From NCBI RefSeq assembly GCF_002940005.1, contig NZ_MDEF01000001.1: a DNA stretch of 64,000 nucleotides. One strand, given 5' to 3'. Position 1 is the stretch's first letter; every line of letters begins with the position of its first letter. The notes below the pieces were generated by a model. The model saw nothing but the letters and a program-made list of their open reading frames with translations. It did no database searches and was not told the DNA's origin. This DNA comes from Xanthomonas hortorum. GTDB taxonomy: Bacteria; Pseudomonadota; Gammaproteobacteria; Xanthomonadales; Xanthomonadaceae. Positions 23,230 through 31,355 of the stretch are shown here, one piece after another. The position numbers were made by a program, and so were the translations under genes.

Positions 23230-23672
23230 CGGAAGACGAGCTTGCCCTTCATCATGCTCCAATGGCCTGGAAACGAGCAGAAGAAGGTGTAGTCGCCGCC
23301 CCTTTCCAGCCTCGCTGTCGGGAACGTCAGCGTGACGCTTTCGCCGCCGCCGATCACCCTGGTGTAGGCAATCACGCGCGCATCGCCCTTGGGCAGGTAG
23401 GAATCGGCCAGGCCCGCCCGCCCGCCGGCGATGGCGACGTCGCGGTAATCATCGGTACGGGTCAGCACCCAGTTGTGCCCCATCGCGTTGGCGGGCAGCT
23501 TGCCGGTGTGCGTGAGGGTCAGCGCGACCTGGGTGCAGTCGGCGGCGATCCTGATCTCGGCCAGGTCGAACTTCATCTGGTCGTCGCTCTGGATCGTGAC
23601 CGGGCAGGTCCTGGCGAAGACGTTGGTCGACAGCGACAGCAGCGCGACGGCAAGCAGGAAGCGGATGAACAT
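23226..23672 (-). CDS. azu: Azurin, periplasmic blue copper electron carrier
   Basis: A 148-residue precursor with a clear signal peptide (M-F-I-R-F-L-L-A-V-A...V-F-A) and a mature cupredoxin of azurin length. The type-1 copper ligands are visible: His in M-G-H-N-W, then Cys, His and Met in F-F-C-S-F-P-G-H-W-S-M-M-K-G. The N-terminal C-P-V and A-D-C cysteines match the azurin disulfide. Azurins carry electrons between dehydrogenases and oxidases; in some pseudomonads azurin accepts electrons from a quinohemoprotein alcohol dehydrogenase. Placement between an AraC regulator (5 bases upstream) and the receptor (overlapping) suggests a role with the PQQ enzymes here. Confidence 0.93.
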   Translation of the reverse strand: MFIRFLLAVALLSLSTNVFARTCPVTIQSDDQMKFDLAEIRIAADCTQVALTLTHTGKLPANAMGHNWVLTRTDDYRDVAIAGGRAGLADSYLPKGDARVIAYTRVIGGGESVTLTFPTARLERGGDYTFFCSFPGHWSMMKGKLVFR

Positions 23673-23677
23673 GGTGG

Positions 23678-24760
23678 TTACTCTCTTCGGGCGGGTGAAA
23701 TGGCGATCTGCGTGCGCTCGGGCGCGCGCGTCTTGCCTTTCGATGGGCGTTCGGTGCACCGGGTGCGCAAGGTCTTCACTCCGGTGTGGAGACCCACGCG
23801 GAGATAGCGGCTGGCGCCGCTGGCGTCCGCGTAGCCCAATCGATGGGCGAGTTGCAGCAGGTTCGGCCGGGACTCCAGCTGGAAGTACTCCTCCGCGACT
23901 CTCCTGCGTACGGCTTCCAGGATGCTCGCAAAGGTCAGACCGGACGATTCTGCGAGGCGTCGCTGCAGCGTCCGCGGACCGATCGCCAGTTCGTGAGCGA
24001 CGCGTTCCAGCGTGGCGTGGCCGCCGGCGAGATGCGCGGCGATCACATGCTCGACCTGCCGTCTCAGATCGATCGGGATGGTGCGGTTCGCGCTTTCGAG
24101 ATGGCGTTCCAGGTAAGCGAACATGTGTGCATTGCCGTTGACGGCGGGTCGCGCCATGTCATCGCGTTTGATCACGAGGGCATTGCGATCCGCGCCGAAC
24201 TCGATGGGGCAGAGGAACAGTCCGCGCAGATACCGGGTCGATGCAGGGGCGGGGTGTCCCAGTTCGACTCTTGCCGGTGACCAGGCGGCACCGAGCACCA
24301 TCTGCGCCACGCGCAACTCGATGGTCAGGGTCGCCTCGATGAACTGCGTGCCCCCGTAACGCGCGGGGATCATCAGCAGATGCTGAAGCGCCAGCTCGTC
24401 GTTTCCATCCTCGGCGTGAAGAGCGAGTGCCGCGCAGTCCAGGCGCTGCATGAAGCGCCGGTTCACCCTGGTCGCGTCGGCGAGCGTCGGCGCATGTTCC
24501 CACAGCAGGCTCAACGGCCCGAAGCCGCCGCGCACGTTGACCCAGGCGGCCGCGGCAGCGCCAAGATTGGCGCGCCGGGTCAGGTGTGCACAGATCTGCA
24601 GCATGTCCACAAGGGCATGGGCGGGCACGTGGTCGGCCGCGACACTGGCATGGACGACCGCCATCAGTTCCTCGTCCAGGATGGATTCCAGCGGGATGCC
24701 CGTGGCCCTTGCATAACGGACGAACTGCCGCACCGCGGCGGCGTTTGACGAAGCTTCCAT
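23678..24760 (-). CDS. AraC-family regulator with N-terminal Arabinose_bd-type domain
   Basis: A 360-residue OruR/ArgR-like AraC protein. Residues about 15-210 form the ligand domain and the last hundred hold two helix-turn-helix motifs (L-E-R-V-A-H-E-L-A-I-G-P-R-T-L-Q-R-R-L; L-L-Q-L-A-H-R-L-G-Y-A-D-A-S-G-A-S-R-Y-L). The ATG at 24760 follows AGGAGAG; the alternative start at 24835 lacks one. A basic 25-residue tail follows the second HTH. It ends five bases before the azurin start, so it is the first gene of a regulator-azurin-receptor operon and probably controls it together with the pathway genes. Confidence 0.88.
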   Translation of the reverse strand: MEASSNAAAVRQFVRYARATGIPLESILDEELMAVVHASVAADHVPAHALVDMLQICAHLTRRANLGAAAAAWVNVRGGFGPLSLLWEHAPTLADATRVNRRFMQRLDCAALALHAEDGNDELALQHLLMIPARYGGTQFIEATLTIELRVAQMVLGAAWSPARVELGHPAPASTRYLRGLFLCPIEFGADRNALVIKRDDMARPAVNGNAHMFAYLERHLESANRTIPIDLRRQVEHVIAAHLAGGHATLERVAHELAIGPRTLQRRLAESSGLTFASILEAVRRRVAEEYFQLESRPNLLQLAHRLGYADASGASRYLRVGLHTGVKTLRTRCTERPSKGKTRAPERTQIAISPARRE

Positions 24761-24928
24761 CACACTCTCCTGGGTGAGCAGGATCGGGCCAGGCGACGTG
24801 GCGTCGCAGGTGGCACGATCACGCCGCCGTGGCATTGGATCGCTTTGTGCTGCTGCACAGGAGATCGACGCCGTGGATTTGTCATCTCCTGAGTGAGTTC
24901 TTTCGATCGGATTCAGACCTTCCCGGCG

Positions 24929-26521
24929 TCAACCGCCGTCGGACGGCGCAACATCGGATTCGGTCGCATCTCGTCGCAAGCGCTTCTTGTCGATCTTTCC
25001 GACACTCGTGCGCGGAAGTTCGGGTTGGAAGATGATGCGATCCGGCACGGCGTAGCGACTGATCCGGCCCTCGGTCGCATGGCTCGCCACGAAAGCCTGC
25101 ACCTCGTCCGCCGGCGGCGCCGGAGCGCCCTGGGCGGTGACGACGAAAGCGACAGGCCGCTCCCCCCACTGTTCGGACGCGATGCCGACAACGGCGGCTT
25201 CGGCGATCACCGGGTGCCCGACCAGCAAGGCCTCGATTTCGATGGACGAGATCCACTCGCCGCCGGTCTTGATGACGTCCTTGGTGCGGTCGACGATACG
25301 GATGCCGCCGTCCGGATCGCGCTCGACGATGTCCTGCGTATGCAGCCAGCCGCCCGCCCAAAGTTCATCGGACTCGGCCTGGCCAGCGTAGCCCTGGGTC
25401 AGCCAGGGGGCGCGAACGAGCAACTCACCGCCACGATCGCGGTCGATGCGGGTCTGGACGAGAGGGATGGGAATGCCGGCTCGCGCGCGCAGGCCAGTCG
25501 CGTCGTCCGGCCCGGTTCGCGCGATCGTCAGGATCGGCCCGGTCTCCGACATGCCATAGCCACCGAGCGCGACGATGCCCTTGCGAGCGGCCGCGTCGGC
25601 CAGATCGACGGACAACGCCGAACCGCCGACGAGCATCGCCCACGGCGCGAGGGATTCCGACGCTCCCTCCGCCGCGTTGAGGATCATCCGCAGCAGTGTC
25701 GGGACGCCATGCGAGAACGTGACGCCCTCCGACTTCTTCAGTTCGAGAATCCTGTGCGGATCGTAGCGGCCCGGATAGACCTGCTTCATGCCCAGCAGGG
25801 TGGCGACATAGGGCAGGCCCCATGCATGGACATGAAACATCGGGGTCAGTGGCATGTAGACATCGGAGCGGTGCAGTCCCTGTCCGGCCGGCTGATTTGC
25901 CAGCGTGGCACTCACCGCCAGCGTATGCAGTACGAGCTGCCGGTGGCTGAAAAAGACCTGCTTGGGGTCTCCGGTCGTCCCGGTGGTGTGGAAGGTCGTG
26001 GCGATGGCGTTCTCGTCGAAATCGACGAAGGGGAACTCCGGCGAGGCCGCGTCGATCAGTGCCTCGTAGGTGCCCGCTTCCTGTTCGTCGCTCAGGCGGA
26101 GGACGTGCCGCAGGTCGGGCAGGGTGGCGCGCAATTCCTCGATGATCGGCGAGAAGTCCGAATGGCACAGGACGACCTTTGCCTTGGTCTGCCTGAGCGT
26201 GAAACCGATCACGTCTCGCGTCAGCCGGACATTCACGGTCTGCAGCACCGCACCCATCATCGGCACGGCGAAGTAGGATTCCAGGTAGCGGTGGCTGTCC
26301 CAGTCCATGACCGCGACGGTGTCGCCCGCCTGGACACCCGTGGTGCTGAGCAGGGAGGCGAGTCGGTGGATCCGCTCGATGAACGTGGGATAGGTGAACC
26401 GTCGTCCGGCGCTGACGATCTCGGTCGTCTCCCGGCCAAGGTTCAGGAGCAGTTGTCGGATCAGCAGAGGATAGGCGTAGGCCTCCCGCCCTGCAGACGT
26501 CAGCAGTCTAGGTTCTGTCAT
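24929..26521 (-). CDS. Fatty-acid-type acyl-CoA synthetase (AMP-binding)
   Basis: A 530-residue adenylate-forming ligase with the A3 phosphate loop T-T-G-T-T-G-D-P-K-Q-V at about residue 180, the A5 motif Y-G-M-S-E-T-G-P, the hinge D-R-x-K-D-V-I-K-T-G-G-E-W and the C-terminal catalytic lysine in V-G-K-I-D-K-K. It resembles medium/long-chain fatty acid-CoA ligases. It starts 52 bases after the aldehyde dehydrogenase stop on the same strand, so the two probably form an operon that converts aldehyde to acid to acyl-CoA for the beta-oxidation block further upstream. The start at 26521 is set by the M-T-E-P-R-L-L end typical of the group. Confidence 0.92.
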   Translation of the reverse strand: MTEPRLLTSAGREAYAYPLLIRQLLLNLGRETTEIVSAGRRFTYPTFIERIHRLASLLSTTGVQAGDTVAVMDWDSHRYLESYFAVPMMGAVLQTVNVRLTRDVIGFTLRQTKAKVVLCHSDFSPIIEELRATLPDLRHVLRLSDEQEAGTYEALIDAASPEFPFVDFDENAIATTFHTTGTTGDPKQVFFSHRQLVLHTLAVSATLANQPAGQGLHRSDVYMPLTPMFHVHAWGLPYVATLLGMKQVYPGRYDPHRILELKKSEGVTFSHGVPTLLRMILNAAEGASESLAPWAMLVGGSALSVDLADAAARKGIVALGGYGMSETGPILTIARTGPDDATGLRARAGIPIPLVQTRIDRDRGGELLVRAPWLTQGYAGQAESDELWAGGWLHTQDIVERDPDGGIRIVDRTKDVIKTGGEWISSIEIEALLVGHPVIAEAAVVGIASEQWGERPVAFVVTAQGAPAPPADEVQAFVASHATEGRISRYAVPDRIIFQPELPRTSVGKIDKKRLRRDATESDVAPSDGG

Positions 26522-26573
26522 GTAGATGTTTCCTGGTCAGTGGTCTTCCGGGAGTCCATGCGGGCAGGACCGA

Positions 26574-27980
26574 TCAGCTCGCAGGCGCCGGACCCCAGGG
26601 TGGGGCGCCGGCACGTGCGACGTTGATGAGCTTCTCGTTGACGAACTCGCCGAGACCCAGTTCCGAAAGTTCTCGTCCAAAGCCCGAGTTCTTGATGCCG
26701 CCGAACGGAATTTCCGCCGCGGTCCACGCCGGCTGGTTGATGAACACCATGCCGCTCTCGATCCTGGCGGCGACGGCACGCCCGCGCTCGAGGTCGGAGG
26801 TGAACAGCGAGGCGCCGAGCCCGAACGAGGTGGCATTCGCCAGTTCAATGGCTTCTTCCTCGCTGTCGACCACGTGGAACGTCGCCACCGGGCCGAACAG
26901 CTCCTCGTCGAAAACGGGGTTGCTCCTGTCGATGTCGGTCAGCACGGTGGCTTCCAGGTAGTATCCCGGCCGGTCGATCCGGTTTCCGCCCAGCGCCACC
27001 TTTCCGCCACCCTTGCGCGCCAGGGCGATCTGGTCCAGCAACTGATTCAACGTCCTCTCCGAGGACAGCGGCCCGAGCGTGGTTTCCGGGTCGATCGGAT
27101 CGCCGGGCTGCAGCGATGCCAGCCGTTGCACGAAGCCGTCGAGGAAGACCCTTCCGCGCGCCTGCCCGACCACGATGATCCGCTTGGATCCCACGCAGCA
27201 CTGGCCGGTGTTGAACATCCGTCCGGCCAGGGCGCCGTCCAGTGCCGAATCCAGCGGAGCGTCCTCCAGGACGATCAACGGGTCGTTGCCGCCCAGTTCC
27301 AGCACCGCCTTCTTCAGGCTGCGTCCGGCACGCTCCGCGACGATGGCCCCGGCTCGCTCGCTGCCGGTCAGGGTCACGCCACGTACCCGGGGGTCCTCGA
27401 TGACCTTGCCGATCTGATCCGCATTCGCGAACACGTTGGTGTAAACGCCCGGGGGCGCGCCGGCCTCTTCGAACAGGCGATCCAGGGCCAGCGCGGCCTC
27501 CGGCACGTTTCCGGCGTGCTTGAGCACGATGACGTTGCCGGCCATCAGTTGAGGGCCGGCGACGCGCACTACCTGGTAGTAGGGGAAGTTCCAGGGTTCG
27601 ATGGCCAGGATCACCCCGATGGGAGCGAGGTGAAGCTCCGCGCCAGGCGATTCCGGGATCGCCCTTGGCGCGAGAAACCGGGCGGCATTGGCCGCGTAGT
27701 AGTCGAGGATGGACGCCGACAACCCGACCTCCCCGCGCGCCTCGTTGATCAGCTTGCCCATTTCCCGGGTCAGGATCTGCGCGTACTCCTCGGCCTTCTC
27801 TCGCAGGATCGCCGCCGCTCTGGAAACGACCTCGGCACGCTGGGCGATCGAACGGTTCCGCCAGTCCGTCTCGTAGGCGCGATGCGCTGTTGCGATCACC
27901 TCATCCAGCCGGCCGTCCGCGATGTCCGGGTAGGTTTTCAGAGTTTCGCCGCTCGAGGGGTCGATTGTTTGGTATGGCAT
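26574..27980 (-). CDS. NAD(P)-dependent aldehyde dehydrogenase (succinate-semialdehyde dehydrogenase type)
   Basis: A 468-residue ALDH beginning with the M-P-Y-Q-T-I-D-P-S-S-G-E signature of the GabD/Sad-like branch. Substrate/cofactor motifs: P-W-N-F-P, T-G-S-E-R-A-G, the general-base Glu in L-E-L-G-G-N-D-P, and the catalytic Cys in N-T-G-Q-C-C at about residue 260. The start at 27980 is chosen for GGAG nine bases upstream and homology start; an ATG at 28055 would add 25 residues without a site. It oxidises an aldehyde to the acid; succinate semialdehyde is the family norm, but in this island the aldehyde may come from the alcohol part of a Baeyer-Villiger ester. Confidence 0.92.
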   Translation of the reverse strand: MPYQTIDPSSGETLKTYPDIADGRLDEVIATAHRAYETDWRNRSIAQRAEVVSRAAAILREKAEEYAQILTREMGKLINEARGEVGLSASILDYYAANAARFLAPRAIPESPGAELHLAPIGVILAIEPWNFPYYQVVRVAGPQLMAGNVIVLKHAGNVPEAALALDRLFEEAGAPPGVYTNVFANADQIGKVIEDPRVRGVTLTGSERAGAIVAERAGRSLKKAVLELGGNDPLIVLEDAPLDSALDGALAGRMFNTGQCCVGSKRIIVVGQARGRVFLDGFVQRLASLQPGDPIDPETTLGPLSSERTLNQLLDQIALARKGGGKVALGGNRIDRPGYYLEATVLTDIDRSNPVFDEELFGPVATFHVVDSEEEAIELANATSFGLGASLFTSDLERGRAVAARIESGMVFINQPAWTAAEIPFGGIKNSGFGRELSELGLGEFVNEKLINVARAGAPPWGPAPAS

Positions 27981-28603
27981 TTGCTTCTGCTCCAGATAGC
28001 GTCGATGTACCGAATGGGTGGATGACGACACTTGATTGGCGATCGCTTCGGTCAAGCTTGTGCTTGCCCGTTGATTTTCGGCTTGGCTGATTTCGGCGCG
28101 CCGCGTAGTTGCCTGAACTGCTGCTTCTGCCGCCGCGCCCGCTCCGCTTTCCCTGCAGCATCGGGAATGCTAATCAAAGGTAAGGAAGATTCCTTGCGCG
28201 CCGCTTCTGGAACGCGTCTTCCGAGGGCGGGACAGGAGAGCCGCCAATCCGGCGGGCGCAGGAATGGCGCGAGGCACCACGACCGTGTGCGTCGTTGCGC
28301 ATCGCGGCTGGTGTTGCGCAGGGCTTGGTTGCCGGTGTATGCTGCAGCGCACAAAGGGGGCTTGATGAGCCACCGCGCTGACTGGCTTTGCAACGGAAGC
28401 AAGCCTCGACGTGCCGAATACTTTCATTTTTTCGCCCTCCCAGGCGGTAACGCAACCGCTAATATCTCTGTCTCTTAATCAATCAGAGATTCTTATTCTT
28501 GGCACTGTGGCCAAGCGGGCGTTATGCGACTTGTCATTTCGCGAAATTTACTTGTCATTTCGCGACATTCGGGCAGCGATCGATTGACGCGATGCCGCAC
28601 GTC
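27981..28603. other. 623-base gene-free interval upstream of the aldehyde dehydrogenase operon
   Basis: No coding sequence here looks real on either strand; the open frames are short and have shadow-like composition. The part from about 28430 to 28570 is clearly AT-richer than its surroundings. It contains an inverted repeat ATCTCTG/CAGAGAT (28464-28490) and two exact copies of a 15-bp direct repeat (listed separately). It probably holds the promoter of the aldehyde dehydrogenase/acyl-CoA ligase operon, which would then have a long leader. Confidence 0.5.
28530..28565 (+). promoter_or_regulatory. Tandem 15-bp direct repeat, AraC-type operator candidate
   Basis: CTTGTCATTTCGCGA occurs exactly twice, at 28530-28544 and 28551-28565, with a 21-bp period, two turns of the helix. 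Direct repeats on one helix face are the usual binding site of AraC-family activators. They lie between the AraC gene (stop at 28604) and the aldehyde dehydrogenase operon. A third, one-mismatch copy covers the start region of that same AraC gene (29677-29690), which supports specific recognition by its product. Confidence 0.7.
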
Positions 28604-29674
28604 CTATGGCGTGATGGCTCGCATCGAGTGCCCGCAGGCCGTCGCGATCTCGGATCTGTACGCAGCGGACGGGCGCTCAGAGGCGCGACTACGGCGTGCG
28701 ATCAACTGTCTGGGGGACTCGCCGTACCAGCGCCGACAGGCCCTGGCATAGTTGCTCTGCTCGGAGTAGCCGAGCAGGGTTGCAATCTGCGCGACCTGCA
28801 GGTTCCGTTCCGACAGATGCCAGGCCAGCTCGCGACGCACGTCGTCGAGGATCGCCTCGAACGAGGTGCCGGATTCGGCCAACCTCCGCTGCAGGACGCG
28901 CGGATGGATCGTCAGGATCCGGGCGATCGATACGAGGTTGGCCTGATCCACCTGGAGCATCCGATGGATCAGTTCCCGGACATGATCGAGCAGTGGAAGT
29001 GAGGATCCAATCTGGGCGAGGTAGTTCTCGGCGAGCGCGAGTATCGTGGGATCCCGCCCCCGGATCGCATGATTCAAGGCGCTGCGGGGGAGATGGATCG
29101 AGTTCAGCTCGGATCCGAATTCGACACGGCAGCCGAAGTACCGGCGATAGGTCGCGGGTGGCGAGATGCCGCGATGCTGCATCGTGACCCGGGTCGGGAC
29201 GAAATCCTCGCCGACGATGAGGCGGAAGGCATCCATCGCGATCACGAGACTCTTCTCGATCGTCTGATCCCGATGGGCGGGTTGTCGGAGCGCGATGCCG
29301 TAAGTGAAGATGGCCGACCGCGTCCCGTGCATCAGTTCTGCGACGTCGGGAGTGGCGCAATGGTAAAGATAGCGAGAAACACCCTGGATCGCGTCGGCTC
29401 CCGTCTCGGCGTGGCGCAGAAGAACCGCGACAGGCCCCAGTATCTGGATGCCCTGCCGCTTGCCCAGGCGCATGCCGAAGTCAGGGCAGGCCAGTTCGAC
29501 GGCTGCCGTACCGATCACTGACGCCACTGCGGCGTAGCTGACGAGGCGGTCGTAGTCGCCCGCGGCGGAGGGATCCACGCCATGCGCTCGCAGCAGCGCT
29601 TCAGGATCACCCCCAAGGCTTGATACGAGGTCCCCGAAGTGCAGGAGAGTCGAGCCTCGAATCAGGTCAGCCAT
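28604..29674 (-). CDS. AraC-family regulator with Arabinose_bd-type domain
   Basis: A 356-residue protein: ligand domain to about residue 215, then L-V-S-I-A-R-I-L-T-I-H-P-R-V-L-Q-R-R-L (first HTH) and V-A-Q-I-A-T-L-L-G-Y-S-E-Q-S-N-Y-A-R-A-C-R-R-W (second HTH). The tail after the second HTH is about 35 residues. It is transcribed toward the aldehyde dehydrogenase operon, with a tandem operator candidate just beyond its stop and a half-site over its own start, consistent with activation of the operon and autoregulation. The effector is unknown; a pathway alcohol, ketone or acid is likely. Confidence 0.88.
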   Translation of the reverse strand: MADLIRGSTLLHFGDLVSSLGGDPEALLRAHGVDPSAAGDYDRLVSYAAVASVIGTAAVELACPDFGMRLGKRQGIQILGPVAVLLRHAETGADAIQGVSRYLYHCATPDVAELMHGTRSAIFTYGIALRQPAHRDQTIEKSLVIAMDAFRLIVGEDFVPTRVTMQHRGISPPATYRRYFGCRVEFGSELNSIHLPRSALNHAIRGRDPTILALAENYLAQIGSSLPLLDHVRELIHRMLQVDQANLVSIARILTIHPRVLQRRLAESGTSFEAILDDVRRELAWHLSERNLQVAQIATLLGYSEQSNYARACRRWYGESPRQLIARRSRASERPSAAYRSEIATACGHSMRAITP

Positions 29675-30120
29675 AGTCGTGAAATGACAAATCGGAATTG
29701 CGTGAAGGCAGGCTAGCAGCCCGGTCTGGCCGGTTCAACCGGGTTCTCCACGGACGCGGACGGCTGACTGCCGGGTGTGGCCGGCCTGGGGAGCGCGAAG
29801 TCCATCCGAGGCCGGCGCAGACGGCCCAGCCCGGGTCGCTGGGGCCCGGAGGCGCCTGAGCGGGGTCGGGCCGGCGTACCCGGTCGGCGTGTCGATCCTG
29901 ACGTCGGTCAGGATGCCGGCATCCGCCAAGTCGCCGGCGCGCCATCTTCTGCGTCCGACAGTCCCGTGAGGCCGGCCCCCCGGGCTTCTCGCGCTGGGAT
30001 GCCACGGATGCTCGGCCGCTGCCATCGCCAGATTGCCTATGGCGCTTCGGGCTTGGCCGGATCGGGGCCACACGCGGATTGGACAAAGGCTCGTTCCTCG
30101 CTCAGCGCTGTCCTTGCGCA
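29675..30120. other. Gene-free interval between AraC gene and thiolase
   Basis: About 445 bases with no credible gene. Apart from the operator half-site next to the AraC start, it holds a perfect inverted repeat ATCCTGAC-GTCG-GTCAGGAT at 29895-29914. This could be a hairpin after the thiolase gene, whose stop is at 30121, but no T-run follows. It could also be an operator for the AraC gene. Confidence 0.45.
29677..29690 (-). promoter_or_regulatory. Half-site of the AraC-type repeat over its own gene's start
   Basis: On the minus strand TTGTCATTTCACGA lies directly before the AraC start codon (29672-29674). It differs in one base from the 14-bp core of the tandem repeat at 28530-28565. Its position over the ribosome binding region would suit autorepression. 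Confidence 0.6.
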
Positions 30121-31329
30121 TCAAACCGCCTCGAAGACGCCCGCCGCGCCCATGCCGGTGCCGATGCACATGGTGACCATGCCGTACTTCTTCTTGTGGC
30201 GGCGCAGGCCATGGACGATCGTCGCAGTGCGGATGGCGCCGGTTGCGCCGAGCGGATGGCCGAGCGCGATGGCGCCACCCAGCGGATTGATCCTGGATGG
30301 ATCCAGTCCGCAATCTCGGATCACCGCCAGCGACTGCGCGGCAAAGGCTTCGTTGAGTTCGATCCAGTCCAGTTGATCCTTCGTCAGGCCGGCCTGGCTC
30401 AGCGCCTTGGGAATCGCGGCGATCGGGCCGATGCCCATCACTTCCGGGCGTACGCCGGCCACCGAGAAGCTGACGAAGCGCGCCAGCGGCGTCAGGCCAT
30501 AGTCCTTGATGGCCTGCTCCGAGGCCAGCAGCACCGCAGCCGCGCCATCGCTCATCTGCGAACTGGTGCCGGCGGTGACGCTTCCGCCGGACGCCTGGTT
30601 GCGGAACACGGTGCGCAACCTGGCCAGTCCTTCGAGGGACGTGTCGGCGCGCGGGCCCTCGTCGGCCTCGACCAGCCTCTTCCTCGACTGGATCGTGTTC
30701 CCGTCCGGATCCGGGGTGCGGGAAATCACTTCATATGGCGAGATCTCCGACGTGAATTCGCCGGCGGCAATCGCGGCCAGCGCCTTCCGGTGCGAGGCCA
30801 GCGCGAAGGCATCCTGATCCTCGCGGCTGACTTTCCATTCTTCGGCAACCTTCTCGGCGGTGATGCCCATGCCGTAGGCGATGGCGACGTTCTCGTCGCC
30901 GGCGAACACGCTGGGGCTGAGCGAGACCTTGTTGCCCATCATCGGCACCATGCTCATGCTCTCGGTGCCGCCCGCCAGCATCAGGTGGGAATTGCCGAGG
31001 CGGATTTCGTTGGCCGCAAGCGCCACCGCCTGCAGGCCGGAAGAACAGAAGCGGTTGATGGTCTGGGCGGCGATGGTGTTCGGCAGGCCGGCCAGCAGTA
31101 CGCCGATCCGGGCCACGTTCATGCCTTGCTCGCCCTCGGGCATGGCGCAGCCGATGACCGCGTCGTCGATGCGCGCCACCTCGATGGACGGCGCCTGCGC
31201 GACCACCGACTTCAGTACGTGCGCCAGCAGGTCGTCGGGGCGGGTGTTGCGGAATGCGCCGCGCGGCGCCTTGCCCACAGGGGTGCGGGTGGCGGCGACG
31301 ATGTAGGCGTCTTGAATCACTCTGCTCAT
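30121..31329 (-). CDS. fadA: Acetyl-CoA C-acyltransferase (FadA-like thiolase)
   Basis: A 402-residue thiolase. The nucleophilic Cys is at 95 (N-R-F-C-S-S-G-L-Q), followed by the His motif N-E-A-F-A-A-Q, the G-H-P-L-G-A-T-G-A motif and the second catalytic Cys in M-C-I-G-T-G-M-G-A. It performs the last step of beta-oxidation, cleaving 3-ketoacyl-CoA. It follows the FadB-like gene by 26 bases and is the last gene of the minus-strand block. The start at 31329 begins with the conserved V-I-Q-D-A-Y-I-V-A-A-T-R-T-P. Confidence 0.94.
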   Translation of the reverse strand: MSRVIQDAYIVAATRTPVGKAPRGAFRNTRPDDLLAHVLKSVVAQAPSIEVARIDDAVIGCAMPEGEQGMNVARIGVLLAGLPNTIAAQTINRFCSSGLQAVALAANEIRLGNSHLMLAGGTESMSMVPMMGNKVSLSPSVFAGDENVAIAYGMGITAEKVAEEWKVSREDQDAFALASHRKALAAIAAGEFTSEISPYEVISRTPDPDGNTIQSRKRLVEADEGPRADTSLEGLARLRTVFRNQASGGSVTAGTSSQMSDGAAAVLLASEQAIKDYGLTPLARFVSFSVAGVRPEVMGIGPIAAIPKALSQAGLTKDQLDWIELNEAFAAQSLAVIRDCGLDPSRINPLGGAIALGHPLGATGAIRTATIVHGLRRHKKKYGMVTMCIGTGMGAAGVFEAV

Positions 31330-31355
31330 TTTTCTTCTCCCGTTTCGTCGTCGAA

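Noticed and set aside
28052..28478. Small genes in the interval upstream of the aldehyde dehydrogenase
   Set aside because: Candidate frames on both strands overlap each other, have no ribosome binding site and show random composition with many Arg and Ser.
29735..30120. Coding sequence between the AraC and thiolase genes
   Set aside because: All open frames there overlap in several phases with Arg/Pro/Gly-rich products and no recognisable family.
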